47,081 bases of DNA from Anaerolineae bacterium (GCA_027002405.1 JALWZT010000252.1:1-47081), one strand, 5' to 3'; counted from the stretch's first letter, positions 26,362 to 34,644 are shown. The notes: generated by a model from the letters alone, not told the origin. Made by a program: numbers and translations.

Positions 26362-26720
26362 TTACTTTACCCTGATGAGAAGGCGGTGGGAAAGCTCCAA
26401 TCAGAGTATAGCAAATGTCCTTGCTTTCATGAAAACGCAACGGGTTATCGCTGCTGGGATCGGGGGCGTTTCACTCCAACCACGGAGTTTACGCTGATCT
26501 TGGAGAAGGCTATCAGGAGTTCTATAAAACCCGTGCGGTCTGTAATTGAAACTGCCTTGACCTGAAAAGTGATCAACAGGATGTTCGTCAAATCCAGTAC
26601 CACTACTAAAAATATGTTTTACGATGACCGAATATGTCACTGTGTCATCCGAAACTGTTCCGTAAATAGGATCAGGATTAGGATTGAGGATTGTCAGGCC
26701 GAAGTTAGGCGCGAGCAGGA

Positions 26721-26758
26721 GTAATCAGTGATCAGTTATCAGTTATCAGTAATCAGTT
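26721..26758 (+). repeat. ATCAGT array
   Basis: Five to six ATCAGT units preceded by the module GTTAGGCGCGAGCAGGAG, which also flanks the arrays at 37623, 45235 and 46523. Confidence 0.85.
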
Positions 26759-26763
26759 GCGGG

Positions 26764-26823
26764 GCTAGCCGGATTCATCCGGCGCCGTTTTATAGCCCGG
26801 CGACTTCATCGCCGGGCGGGCGT
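26764..26823. repeat. REP-like GCCGGAT/CCGGC block
   Basis: Two adjacent hairpins: AGCCGGATTCATCCGGC and GCCCGGCGACTTCATCGCCG. Related blocks lie near 25180-25245 and, reversed, near 46323-46390. Confidence 0.7.
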
Positions 26824-26861
26824 GGTGGACGACACTTCGCTCGGTTAAACCACGCCAAATG

Positions 26862-27072
26862 TCTGCTATGTAAATAGGATTCGGATCAGGATTAGGATTG
26901 CGGATCGCCAGGCCGACGTTGGGCGAGGCGGCAAAGGTTCGTATTGCGTATTCCGTATTCCGTCCAGTCGTTACGCAATACGCAATACGGAATACGAGTC
27001 ACGCCGCCCTGGCCGCGAGGCATTTTCGTCGGTATCGGCGAACTGCCGTTCGTGGTGACTGCTTTGTAAATA
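26862..27072 (+). repeat. Composite ~200-bp repeat unit 2 (CGTATTCCG core)
   Basis: Same flanks as unit 1 but with a different palindromic core, built from TTCGTATTGCGTATTCCG and its complement ACGCAATACGGAATACGA around CCGTCCAGTCGT. Tandem with unit 3. Confidence 0.75.
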
Positions 27073-27276
27073 GGATTCGGATCAGGATTAGGATTGAGAT
27101 CGTCAGGCCGACGTTGAGCGAGGCGACAGCGGGCGTGATGCGTGAAACGTGAAACGTGAGAGCCTTACGCATCACGCATTACGCATCCCGGGCTCGGCTT
27201 CCCGCGCCAACGTGGCCGCGAGATGTTTTCATCCGTATCGGCGCGCTGCCGCGCGTGGCGACTGCTTTGTAATAGA
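27062..27276 (+). repeat. Composite ~200-bp repeat unit 3 (CGTGATGCG core)
   Basis: Shares the CTTTGTAAATAGGATTCGG junction with unit 2 and carries the GTGATGCGTGAAACGTG core seen in unit 1. Confidence 0.75.
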
Positions 27277-27308
27277 GTAATCAGTAATCAGTTATCAGTA
27301 ATCAGTAG
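27276..27308 (+). repeat. ATCAGT array
   Basis: TAGAGTAATCAGTAATCAGT followed by TATCAGTAATCAG, directly after composite unit 3. Confidence 0.85.
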
Positions 27309-27319
27309 AGCCTTCCGAC

Positions 27320-27472
27320 GTCATTCCGAGGGAGCGAAGCGACCGAGGCATGTCCTGAGCGCAGCCGAAGGAAATCTAGCGAAGCGCAAAAACCACGGCA
27401 TGGCGCTCGCTTCGCTCGCTAGATGCCCTTCGGTTCCTCAGGGCAGGCTTCGCTCCCTCCGGTCGCTCAGTA
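27320..27472. repeat. REP-like long hairpin (GAGGGAGCGAAGCGACCGAG family)
   Basis: Like 25303-25413, but with an extra paired segment (CCTGAGCGCAGCCGAAGG / CCCTTCGGTTCCTCAGGG) nested between the outer and inner arms, so the fold is longer. Confidence 0.75.
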
Positions 27473-27538
27473 ACCGTCTAAAAATGTGTTTCCGTTTTTG
27501 TGCTCATCGACTGAAGTCGAACACTTAAGGCCTACGGC

Positions 27539-27735
27539 CAGACCCCCTCTTCATCTCCCCCGCAAGCGGGGGAGAACAGCGGAAGGGGATCAGATGACGG
27601 CCTCCGCCGTCCAAAACGGCGACAAAAGGGGTCGCCGAAGGGCGACCCTTGGCGCAATCTGATTCAGTTTCCTCATCTCCTCCCCCGCCCGTGTCGGAGT
27701 GGGGGAGGAACCAAAGGAGGGGGTCTGCGCCTCCA
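27539..27735. repeat. Inverted-repeat-bounded element (about 200 bp)
   Basis: Bounded by AGACCCCCTC and GAGGGGGTCT. Inside are smaller hairpins: TCCCCCGCAAGCGGGGGA, GGCCTCCGCCGTCC, and GGTCGCCGAAGGGCGACC. There is no ORF. It could be a small MITE-like element or a structured RNA; I saw no second copy with the same ends in the window. Confidence 0.5.
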
Positions 27736-27958
27736 TAGGCACGAGTTTACTCGGCAAGGGTTGCGGCAAAAAAGGGAAGTTATTTCTGGACGCTCACATA
27801 GCAAGGTAAAAACCACGAAGACACGAAGGCACCAAGGCACGAAGGAGAAAAAACGCCAGTGTCCAGTTCCTTGTTATGGGATGAGCCATCGCTCATGTCG
27901 ACTGGGGTGAGATGGTTCTTCTGAGGGCGGGTTATGGAGAATCACCGGTGGGGATCCG

Positions 27959-27988
27959 TTGCCCAACCCCGTCGGGCTATGCTACAAT
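27959..27988 (+). promoter_or_regulatory. Candidate lgt promoter
   Basis: TTGCCC, 18 nt, TACAAT, giving a leader of about 77 nt before the lgt start at 28072. It is the only good pair directly upstream. Confidence 0.45.
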
Positions 27989-28071
27989 GTCCCTCATCCA
28001 TCTTCAGCGCATCCACTGCGGTCATCAGTGTGAATCCGCGCTCCCATTTTCATCCTGCCCCGGAGTTTTTC

Positions 28072-28944
28072 ATGGACCCCATTGCTTTTCATATCGGCTC
28101 GTACCCCGTTTACTGGTACGGCATCATTCTCACTACCGGTGCGGTGTTGGGTGCCTGGCTGGCTTCCTGGATGGCCCGCCAGCGAGGCGACAACCCCGAT
28201 CACATCTGGAACATGCTCATCGTCGTGCTCATTTTGGGCATCATCGGCGCCCGGCTTTACCACGTGTTTTCCCGCCCCGCGGTGGGCATTGGCTGGGACT
28301 ACTACAAGGAACATCCCGCGGATATCTTTATCCCGCGCCATGGTGGCTTTGCCGGCCTGGGCATTTACGGCGCGGTCATCGGCGGCCTGATAGGCATCCT
28401 GGCTTACACCTGGTGGCAGAAACTTCGCTTTTTCCACTGGGTGGATTATGCGGCTGCGGGCGTGCTTTTGGCTCAGGCCATCGGCCGTTGGGGAAACTAC
28501 GTGAACCAGGAACTCTTTGGCCCGCCCACCACCCTGCCCTGGGGCATCAAAATCGATTGCGCCAATCGCCAATTCTACGAACAATACAATTGCAATGTGC
28601 TGGGCCCCGACACCCGCTTCCACCCCACCTTTCTTTACGAATCCCTGTGGAACGCCCTGGGCGTTCTTCTCATGGTCGTTGTGTTCAAAAAATTTCAGCC
28701 CCGCTTGCGCGATGGCGATCTCTTCTTCTTTTACCTTATCTACTACCCCTTGGGGCGGATTTGGGTGGAATACTTCTTCCGCCCCGATGCCTGGACCCTG
28801 GGCGGCCTGCCCACCGCGGTGATCGTTTCCCTCATCGCCATGGCCGTGGGCGCCTTGGGCCTGATTTATAATCACGTCATTCGGAAACCTGCCCCCCAAC
28901 CCGCTCCCCGCTCTTCATCTCAGCGCAAATCCAAGAAAAAATGA
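28072..28944 (+). CDS. lgt: Prolipoprotein diacylglyceryl transferase
   Basis: Lgt moves diacylglycerol from phosphatidylglycerol onto the lipobox cysteine of prolipoproteins in the cytoplasmic membrane. I start at MDPIAFHIGSYPVYWYGII, 46 codons inside the track ORF, because it has CGGAG upstream and matches the normal family start; the product is 290 aa, the usual size. Hallmarks are the signature GRWGNYVNQELFG, the upstream HGGFAGLGIYGAVIGG segment and HPTFLYESLWN, with about seven hydrophobic segments. A basic tail (SSSQRKSKKK) ends the protein. The stop overlaps the start of the rhodanese lipoprotein (ATGA), which is itself an Lgt substrate. At least four other predicted proteins in this window carry lipoboxes. 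Confidence 0.95.
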   Translation: MDPIAFHIGSYPVYWYGIILTTGAVLGAWLASWMARQRGDNPDHIWNMLIVVLILGIIGARLYHVFSRPAVGIGWDYYKEHPADIFIPRHGGFAGLGIYGAVIGGLIGILAYTWWQKLRFFHWVDYAAAGVLLAQAIGRWGNYVNQELFGPPTTLPWGIKIDCANRQFYEQYNCNVLGPDTRFHPTFLYESLWNALGVLLMVVVFKKFQPRLRDGDLFFFYLIYYPLGRIWVEYFFRPDAWTLGGLPTAVIVSLIAMAVGALGLIYNHVIRKPAPQPAPRSSSQRKSKKK

Positions 28945-29399
28945 ACCACACAACCATGAAGAAACCCCTCCTTATCCTTCCCGTCCTTTTCCTGACCCTG
29001 GCTTTGATCTTGACTGCATGTGGCGGTGCTGCTGCGCCCGCTGCCCCTGCAGCCGAAAAGCCCGCCGCAACCGTAGACCTGGCCTCCTTACCGGTGAACC
29101 TGACCGTTGATCAGGTGGCCGCGATCATGAACAACCCCGATGTGGTGCTGATTGATGTGCGGCAGCCCGAAGAATACAATCAAGGCCACATCCCCAACGT
29201 CAAACTCATCCCCCTGGATCAATTGCCTGATCGGATGAACGAGATCCCCAAAGATAAATTCGTGGTCATGACTTGTCGTTCCGGTAATCGGAGCAATCAG
29301 GCCACGCAATTCCTGCGCCAACATGGCTTTGACAATGTGCATAACATGCTGGGAGGCATCATCGCGTGGCAAAATGCGAATCTACCCGTGGAGAAATAA
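28941..29399 (+). CDS. Rhodanese-domain lipoprotein
   Basis: A 152-aa protein with a lipoprotein signal (LTLALILTAC, lipid Cys27), an Ala/Pro-rich linker and a single rhodanese domain at about 52-150. Motifs present are VVLIDVRQPEEYNQGHIP and the active-site loop TCRSGNRS with Cys112. Rhodaneses carry sulfane sulfur as a cysteine persulfide. Located outside the membrane, it may handle thiosulfate or other reduced sulfur, or relay sulfur to envelope proteins. The ATG overlaps the lgt stop by 4 nt, so translation is probably coupled; an internal Met at residue 6 is an alternative start. Confidence 0.9.
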   Translation: MNHTTMKKPLLILPVLFLTLALILTACGGAAAPAAPAAEKPAATVDLASLPVNLTVDQVAAIMNNPDVVLIDVRQPEEYNQGHIPNVKLIPLDQLPDRMNEIPKDKFVVMTCRSGNRSNQATQFLRQHGFDNVHNMLGGIIAWQNANLPVEK

Positions 29400-29466
29400 C
29401 CCCTACTTTGCTTGAATCACAGGGGCTGGGATATAATCACCCTATCTGTCATCGGAGGTTCATTGC

Positions 29467-31041
29467 GTGATTCAACGTAAGACGCAGGATATCGCTTACT
29501 GGTTGGACGCCTACCAGATTGACGACGCCGACCACGAATACATCTATGACTTACTGGCCGAATCGGACGCGCCCATCCCCGCGCGCGATCTGGCATTGGC
29601 CATTATCCGTCGCCGCATGGAAGAGGAAGAACGCTTCCTGCGCGAAACCCTGGCCCAGGCCAATATCTACGACCCCAAAGAAGCCTATCAGGTGGGGGAT
29701 GAGATCTATTTCCCTGCTTTGGGCTTTCGTAAAGGCAAGGTCACAGCCATCCGACCGGGCGCGAATCCTGAACACGGGGATTTCGATGTGATCACCGTGG
29801 CTTTGGAAGGCGCGCGCAAGCCCCGTCTTTTTGCCGCGCGCTTGCAAACCCCCCATAAGCTCAATCGCGACGGCGATACCGAGCTCCCCCTGGATAAACC
29901 CCTCTTCACGCCCGAAGAGATCCTGGCACAGGTTGAGGACGCGCTGGTGGCTAAAATCGAAGCCCATTTGCAGGCCCATACCGACTTCTTCGTGCGAGCC
30001 GGGAATGCCTGGCTGACCGCGGACCAGCTCATCCCGGTGAACATCGGGCATTTGAACATTGCCGAGGCCCTCATCGAAATGGAGGGCAAGCCCGTAACGA
30101 CCCCCAAACTGCTGGAGCAAGTGGAGCTGGAGTCCGATATGCCCGAAAGCATTCGCGTCTTTTCCTTGGACATGGCTCTTCTTCACGACGAGCGGTTTAT
30201 CCCCGTGAGTTTGAACGGTCAACGGGCCTGGTTCTTGCGGCGGTTGATGCCCGCGGCCGCGGTGGAGATCCCCGACGTGTTGCGCTACGAGCCGGTGGCT
30301 TATGACCGCTCCCTGCTCAACGTGGAGCTGCTCCAGGCTGAATACCAGGTCCAGGATGAATGGAGCGATGCCCCCGAACCGGAAGAGGGCGAAGTCCCTG
30401 CCTCCGCGGTCTTTCATCTGATTTACCCCCACCAGGTGGCCGGGACCATGCCCCTCACCCCGACCATTCGTCGGCTCCTATCCCTGGGTTCTCAGGACAT
30501 GGTGGCCGCCATCACCCTGGTGGATGGGCGATGGGGGGACAGATTTACCGGTTGGGTGGTTCCCCAAGGCCGCTACATCGCGGGCCTGGAACACTGGTAC
30601 AAAGAACACAAGCTCCCCATCGGCACGAAACTCTACCTTCAGCCTACAGACCAGCCTGGCGAATATCTTTTGGACTTCAAACCCCAGCGGGCGAAACGCC
30701 ATTGGGTGCGCCTGGCTACGGTTCAAGGCCGCAAACTGGTCTTCCAGACCCAGCAAAAAGCCATCAATGTGGAGGTCGATGACCAATTGCTGCTCAGCGT
30801 GGGAGACCCGTCGGCCATCGATGATCTCCGCCAGATGGTGGAGCTGGAAGGCTATAGCGTGGAAGACCTGGTGGCCATGATCATGCCTGAACTGGCCCGC
30901 ATGAGCCCCCAAGGCACGGCCCATGTCAAGACCTTGTACAGCGCGGTGAATTTAGTACGCAGGCTGCCCCCGGGCCCCATTTTTGCGGCTCTGGTGCAGA
31001 TCGGTGCCACCGACACCGGCAGCGGCTTTTGGAGTCTGTAA
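29467..31041 (+). CDS. Conserved hypothetical protein, 524 aa
   Basis: I do not recognise a family. The GTG start has GGAGG 8 nt upstream, so it is well supported. The protein is soluble with no signal peptide. Residues about 15-50 (DDADHEYIYDLLAESDAPIP, ARDLALAIIRRR) could be a winged helix-turn-helix resembling HARE-HTH folds, and a second similar helical segment (GNAWLTADQLIPVNIGHLNI) lies near 180. The middle and C-terminal parts are beta-rich (HWVRLATVQGRKLVFQTQQK, AINVEVDDQLLLSVG). It leads a run of three co-oriented genes ending in the formiminotransferase-like gene. A DNA-binding role is only a guess. Confidence 0.8.
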   Translation: MIQRKTQDIAYWLDAYQIDDADHEYIYDLLAESDAPIPARDLALAIIRRRMEEEERFLRETLAQANIYDPKEAYQVGDEIYFPALGFRKGKVTAIRPGANPEHGDFDVITVALEGARKPRLFAARLQTPHKLNRDGDTELPLDKPLFTPEEILAQVEDALVAKIEAHLQAHTDFFVRAGNAWLTADQLIPVNIGHLNIAEALIEMEGKPVTTPKLLEQVELESDMPESIRVFSLDMALLHDERFIPVSLNGQRAWFLRRLMPAAAVEIPDVLRYEPVAYDRSLLNVELLQAEYQVQDEWSDAPEPEEGEVPASAVFHLIYPHQVAGTMPLTPTIRRLLSLGSQDMVAAITLVDGRWGDRFTGWVVPQGRYIAGLEHWYKEHKLPIGTKLYLQPTDQPGEYLLDFKPQRAKRHWVRLATVQGRKLVFQTQQKAINVEVDDQLLLSVGDPSAIDDLRQMVELEGYSVEDLVAMIMPELARMSPQGTAHVKTLYSAVNLVRRLPPGPIFAALVQIGATDTGSGFWSL

Positions 31042-31073
31042 CCCTCAACCTTACCGATACGAGAATAGCAACC

Positions 31074-31496
31074 ATGCCCTGGAAACGACCCACCCTCGAC
31101 ACCCCTTTCCATATCGATTGGGAATGGTGGCGAGCCAACGAAAGCAATTATCGCTTTTATCTCTACGAACAGCTCTGCGATGCCTGTCGGGAGCGCTATT
31201 CTGTGGACGAAGATGTCCAGGCTGTGGATTGGATCGATCCCGAAACCGCGGAGGTCACCGCGGACGCGGATGCCTGGCTCATCTGTCTGACCAAACATTG
31301 CGCTCAGGAGCCTCATTACATTTCTGTGGATTTGCCTTTGGCCGCGGCTGTGTTTCGCGTCTTTCTTATCAATGGCAACCGCCCTCTCACCCCCCGGCAG
31401 TTGCACGATCACCTGCCCTGGCGTGATGCCCGCACCATCCTGCGGGTCATCGGCAGCCGCAAGATTCATTATGGCATTCGCCCTGTGGTGGACTAA
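31074..31496 (+). CDS. Conserved hypothetical protein, 140 aa
   Basis: I prefer the ATG at 31074 (MPWKRPTLDTPFHIDWEWWR) to the track's TTG at 31029, which overlaps the upstream gene. The protein has LCDACRERY near residue 36, a CxxC that could bind metal, and ICLTKHC near 70, so a small zinc site is conceivable. There is no signal peptide or membrane helix. It lies 32 bp after the 524-aa gene and 6 bp before the formiminotransferase-like gene, so the three are probably co-transcribed. Function unknown. Confidence 0.75.
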   Translation: MPWKRPTLDTPFHIDWEWWRANESNYRFYLYEQLCDACRERYSVDEDVQAVDWIDPETAEVTADADAWLICLTKHCAQEPHYISVDLPLAAAVFRVFLINGNRPLTPRQLHDHLPWRDARTILRVIGSRKIHYGIRPVVD

Positions 31497-31502
31497 GCGC
31501 CT

Positions 31503-32402
31503 ATGAAGATCAAACGCATTGTCGAAGCAGTTCCCAATTTTTCCGAAGGGCGTCGTCAGGACGTGATCCAGGCGATTGTAGCGGCCTACAACAGCGTGGA
31601 AGGCGCTCGGGTCATCGATGTGTCCTCCGACCCTGATCACAACCGCACGGTGGTGACCCTGGTGGGGGAACCCGAAGCCGTGAGCGAAGCCCTCTTCCGC
31701 GGCATCGCCAAAGCCGCGGAGCTCATTGACATGGACAGGCACCAGGGCGAACATCCTCGCATCGGTGCCACGGACGTGGTTCCCTTCGTGCCCATCAAAC
31801 ATGTCAAGATGGAGGAGGCCGTGCAATTGGCCCGAGACCTGGCCTTGCGGGTGAGCGAGGAGCTAGGCATCCCCGTCTATCTCTATGCCAAAGCGGCCAC
31901 CCGTCCCGAACGCCAGGTGTTGTCGCACATCCGCAAGGGAGATTACGAAGGGCTGAAAGCCGACCTGGAGGCGGGAAAAGAGGAACGTTTCCCCGATTTC
32001 GGCCCGCCCCACCTGGGCAAAGCCGGGGCCACGGTGATTGGAGCTCGCCCTCCCCTTATCGCCTACAACATCTACCTCACCACCGATGATGTGAGCATTG
32101 CCAAAAAGATCGCCCGGGCCGTGCGCCATTCCTCCGGCGGATTGCGCTACGTCCAGGCCATGGGGGTGCTGGTGGAAGGCAAGGCTCAGGTTTCGATGAA
32201 TTTATTGGATTACACCAAAACCCCGGTGTATCGGGTGACGGAATTGATTCGTCGGGAGGCTGCCCGCTATGGCGTGGGGATTCAGAGCGCGGAACTCATT
32301 GGCCTGATCCCGCAGCAAGCCCTTATCGACGCGGCCCAGTGGTATCTCCAGTTGGATAACCTCACCCCTGAGGGGATTCTGGAGAATCATTTGGAGGATT
32401 AA
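31503..32402 (+). CDS. Glutamate formimidoyltransferase (FtcD N-terminal type)
   Basis: A 299-aa protein matching the formiminotransferase subdomains of FTCD: AVPNFSEGRR at 9-18, SSDPDHNRTVVTLVG at 41-55, GEHPRIGATDVVPFVP at 82-97 (H84 aligns with the catalytic His) and YNIYLTTDDVSIAKKIA near 190. The enzyme transfers the formimino group of N-formimino-L-glutamate to tetrahydrofolate at the end of histidine breakdown. The cyclodeaminase half is absent, as in other stand-alone bacterial forms, and no hut gene is seen here. The start is 6 bp after the 140-aa gene. Its 3' end overlaps convergent aroE by 41 bp. Confidence 0.92.
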   Translation: MKIKRIVEAVPNFSEGRRQDVIQAIVAAYNSVEGARVIDVSSDPDHNRTVVTLVGEPEAVSEALFRGIAKAAELIDMDRHQGEHPRIGATDVVPFVPIKHVKMEEAVQLARDLALRVSEELGIPVYLYAKAATRPERQVLSHIRKGDYEGLKADLEAGKEERFPDFGPPHLGKAGATVIGARPPLIAYNIYLTTDDVSIAKKIARAVRHSSGGLRYVQAMGVLVEGKAQVSMNLLDYTKTPVYRVTELIRREAARYGVGIQSAELIGLIPQQALIDAAQWYLQLDNLTPEGILENHLED

Positions 32403-33231
32403 GCGCGGCCCACATGGCCTCCACGGGCGCGGGCTGGCCGGTCCATTGTTCCCAGGCCAGGGCGCCCTGATACACCAACATTCCCAGACCATTCCATGCC
32501 CGCGCGCCTGCTTCCTGGGCCTGGGCCATAAGGCGGGTACGCGGGGGATTATAGATCAGATCGTAAACCCATTGGTGGGGCAGGATGGGAAGGTCCTGAG
32601 GCCAGGGAGAAGCTTCTTCGTGGGGATGCATGCCCACCGGGGTGCAATGGACGATAAGCTGGACCCGAGGTCCCCAGCGAGGGAGCTCATCCCACGGGTG
32701 GGGCTGGAGAAGCCCCGGTTGGGGGATATGAGGTGCGAGGGACGCGACCAATGTTTGGGCTTGCTCGACGCGACGGGCCAGGATATGGATGGGGACTTGG
32801 CGCATGGCCAGGGCATAGGCCACGGCCCGGGCCGACCCCCCCGCGCCCAGGATCAAAGCTCCCCTCTCGCGCAATGGCCGAAAGGAAAGCCCTTTTGTTT
32901 CCAGGTCTCGCATAAACCCCGGCGCGTCGGTATTGGTGCCCCACAGGGTGCCCTGTTCGTCCACCACCATGGTATTCACCGCGCCGATGGCCCGGGCTTC
33001 GGCCGTGAGGCTATCCAGGTAAGGGATCACGGCCTGTTTATGGGGCACGGTGACATTGGCGCCCCGGAACCCCAAAGCCCGCAGGCCCAGCACGGCTTCG
33101 CCCACCCGCTGCGGGGGGACGGGCAGGAGGGCATAGTAACCATCCAGCCCCGCGGCCCGAAACGCGGCGTTGTGCATGAGAGGGGATCGGGAATGGCCGA
33201 CGGGCCAGCCTATCAAACCTACCAGGATCAT
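32362..33231 (-). CDS. aroE: Shikimate dehydrogenase (NADP+)
   Basis: AroE reduces 3-dehydroshikimate to shikimate in aromatic amino acid synthesis. The 289-aa product has the shikimate site (PVGHSRSPLMHN with S14 and S16; NVTVPHK with catalytic K65; GAVNT with N86; GTNTDAPG with D102), the NADP loop GAGGSARA near 130 and ILARR following it, so it is complete by key residues. It is transcribed toward the formiminotransferase-like gene, and the two coding regions overlap at their 3' ends by 41 bp. No other aro gene lies nearby. Upstream lies a reversed composite repeat. Confidence 0.95.
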   Translation of the reverse strand: MILVGLIGWPVGHSRSPLMHNAAFRAAGLDGYYALLPVPPQRVGEAVLGLRALGFRGANVTVPHKQAVIPYLDSLTAEARAIGAVNTMVVDEQGTLWGTNTDAPGFMRDLETKGLSFRPLRERGALILGAGGSARAVAYALAMRQVPIHILARRVEQAQTLVASLAPHIPQPGLLQPHPWDELPRWGPRVQLIVHCTPVGMHPHEEASPWPQDLPILPHQWVYDLIYNPPRTRLMAQAQEAGARAWNGLGMLVYQGALAWEQWTGQPAPVEAMWAALNPPNDSPESPQG

Positions 33232-33267
33232 GGTTGGAAGGGAGTGTCAGGTACCAGGTGGAGGGAA

Positions 33268-33460
33268 CGCAGTCGCCACGAGCGGCGGCTCGCCGATACC
33301 GAGGAAAACGCCTCGCGGCCAGGCTGGCGCGGGAAGCCACGCACGTGATGCGTAAGGCGTGACGCGTAAGGCTCTCACGTTTTACGTTTCACGCATCACG
33401 CCCGTTGCCGTCTCGCTCAACGTAGGCCTGGCGATCCTTCCGCAACCGACGACCATGCTA
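33268..33460 (-). repeat. Composite ~200-bp repeat unit 4 (CGTGATGCG core)
   Basis: Reverse orientation of unit 1: CCGATACCGAGGAAAACGCC, core ACGTGATGCGTAAGGCGTG / TTTCACGCATCACGCC, then CTCGCTCAACGTAGGCCTGG. Confidence 0.7.
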
Positions 33461-33665
33461 TTTTTAAAGCAGTCCGACGGCGGGCCACCCCGCGCCGATA
33501 CCGACGAAAATGCCTTGCGGCCAGGGCGGCGTGACTCGTATTCCGTATTGCGTATTGCGTAACGACTGGACGGAATACGGAATACGCAATACGAACCTTT
33601 GCCGACTCGCCCAACGTCGGCCTGGCGATTCCTCAGCAACCAGCGATCATTCTATTTTCATAGCA
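33455..33665 (-). repeat. Composite ~200-bp repeat unit 5 (CGTATTCCG core)
   Basis: Reverse orientation of unit 2: CCGATACCGACGAAAATGCC, core CTCGTATTCCGTATTGCG / GGAATACGCAATACGAACC, then CGCCCAACGTCGGCCTGGCG. Confidence 0.7.
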
Positions 33666-33666
33666 G

Positions 33667-34644
33667 TCACTTGCGATACAACTCACGAAACTCCTCCGGA
33701 CTTTGCGCCGTGCGGATGGCTTTCTCCAGGATACGCAGGATGCCCAGATCGGTAATGGCTTCTATCTCGGGCATGAGCTTCAGCCCTTCCATCCCGAACT
33801 TCAACTCCAGGCCCAGGGCGATGGCTTCCAATACGCCCTCGCGATAGCCTTGCTCACGTCCCCGTTCCAGGCCCTCTTCCCGCCCGCGCATCAGGCCCTC
33901 CATAAGGCCTTCTCCGCGGCCTTCTTCTCGCCCGCGCGCCAGGCCTTCTTCCAGGCCCTCCTGGAAACCTTGCTTGAACCCTTCTTTCAGGCCCTCTTCC
34001 AGGCCTTCCTGTTTGATCAGTTCATAGCCAAAGGATTGTATCATCAGGTCCCTCCGTCGATTCAAGAGATGCCGGGCCAGGTCCTTGGACACCAGCCCTG
34101 CCATCAAGGTCATATTCGTCAACATGTCCGCCTTGGCCTCCTCCGTCAGATCGCTGTCCACGATGGCCCGCTCCGCCTCTACGGCCACATCCACGCCCCC
34201 TTGCATCAGCGGCGTCAGGGGCATGAGACACACCTTGTTTTCGCGGAGGACCTCGGCCGCATCCAGCTCATACGGTTTCACCAGGCGGAAGCGGTAGTCC
34301 ACTTCCCGGTCGTGGTAGTGGTCCGTGGCCGAGGGGGAGGGCCGGAGGAGCATGACCACGGTGATGGCATCCAGCTCCTCCCGTAGCACATGCCGGGCCC
34401 GATACTCCAGCAGGCGCTGGGGCATGTTCCGCTGCCAGTAGGTCTGGAACTCGATGAGGACGAGGAATTCTTCCCCATCCTCTTGCACGACGCGCAACAG
34501 GAAATCGCTGGTGCGCACGCTGGTGGTTTCCCAGGGCCGTTCCTCCATGAGGGTACTGCTGGTCACAGGGATGTCCAGCAGGTCGCGCAGGATGGCGGCG
34601 TGACAATGGCGGAGAAGTTCCTTGAGCGCGGCGTCGTACTTCAT
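33667..34644 (-). CDS. Rpn-family recombination-promoting nuclease / putative transposase
   Basis: A 325-aa protein with an N-terminal PD-(D/E)XK nuclease-like domain. It begins MKYDAALKELLRHCHAAIL and has the family core FLVLIEFQTYWQRNMPQRLL (E-x-Q). A helical middle contains NMTLMAGLVSKDLARHLLNR. From about 215 to 275 lies a striking Glu/Gly/Arg repeat (EGLEEGLKEGFKQGFQEGLE, GREEGLERGREQGYREG), a charged helix common in this family and easily changed in length by slippage. Rpn proteins are DNA endonucleases reported to raise recombination. The gene is bounded by repeat arrays on both sides and stands alone. Confidence 0.85.
   Translation of the reverse strand: MKYDAALKELLRHCHAAILRDLLDIPVTSSTLMEERPWETTSVRTSDFLLRVVQEDGEEFLVLIEFQTYWQRNMPQRLLEYRARHVLREELDAITVVMLLRPSPSATDHYHDREVDYRFRLVKPYELDAAEVLRENKVCLMPLTPLMQGGVDVAVEAERAIVDSDLTEEAKADMLTNMTLMAGLVSKDLARHLLNRRRDLMIQSFGYELIKQEGLEEGLKEGFKQGFQEGLEEGLARGREEGRGEGLMEGLMRGREEGLERGREQGYREGVLEAIALGLELKFGMEGLKLMPEIEAITDLGILRILEKAIRTAQSPEEFRELYRK

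Larger units (their letters stand above)
26362..28071. other. Gene-free repeat mosaic (1.7 kb)
   Basis: No gene is supported between the sigma factor and lgt. Contents: unremarkable sequence to about 26640, then a GGATCAGG run, an ATCAGT array, a REP-like GCCGGCG block, composite units 2 and 3 in tandem, another ATCAGT array, a GAGGGAGCGAAGCGACCGAG hairpin, an inverted-repeat element at 27539-27735, an ACGAAGACACGAAGGCAC array and the lgt promoter. The short ORFs listed here are translations of repeats. Confidence 0.75.
33232..33666. other. Repeat block between aroE and the Rpn-like gene
   Basis: The 435-bp gap consists almost wholly of two reversed composite repeat units in tandem. No gene is present; the short ORFs on both strands are translations of the palindromes. 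The block reaches to within a few bases of the Rpn-like stop codon. Confidence 0.75.

Noticed and set aside
26898-27528. 84-aa and 101-aa ORFs in the repeat mosaic
   Set aside because: They translate composite repeats and hairpin arms; the same peptides recur at other repeat copies.
27539-27735. tRNA or known riboswitch
   Set aside because: The hairpins do not form a cloverleaf and I recognise no riboswitch core.
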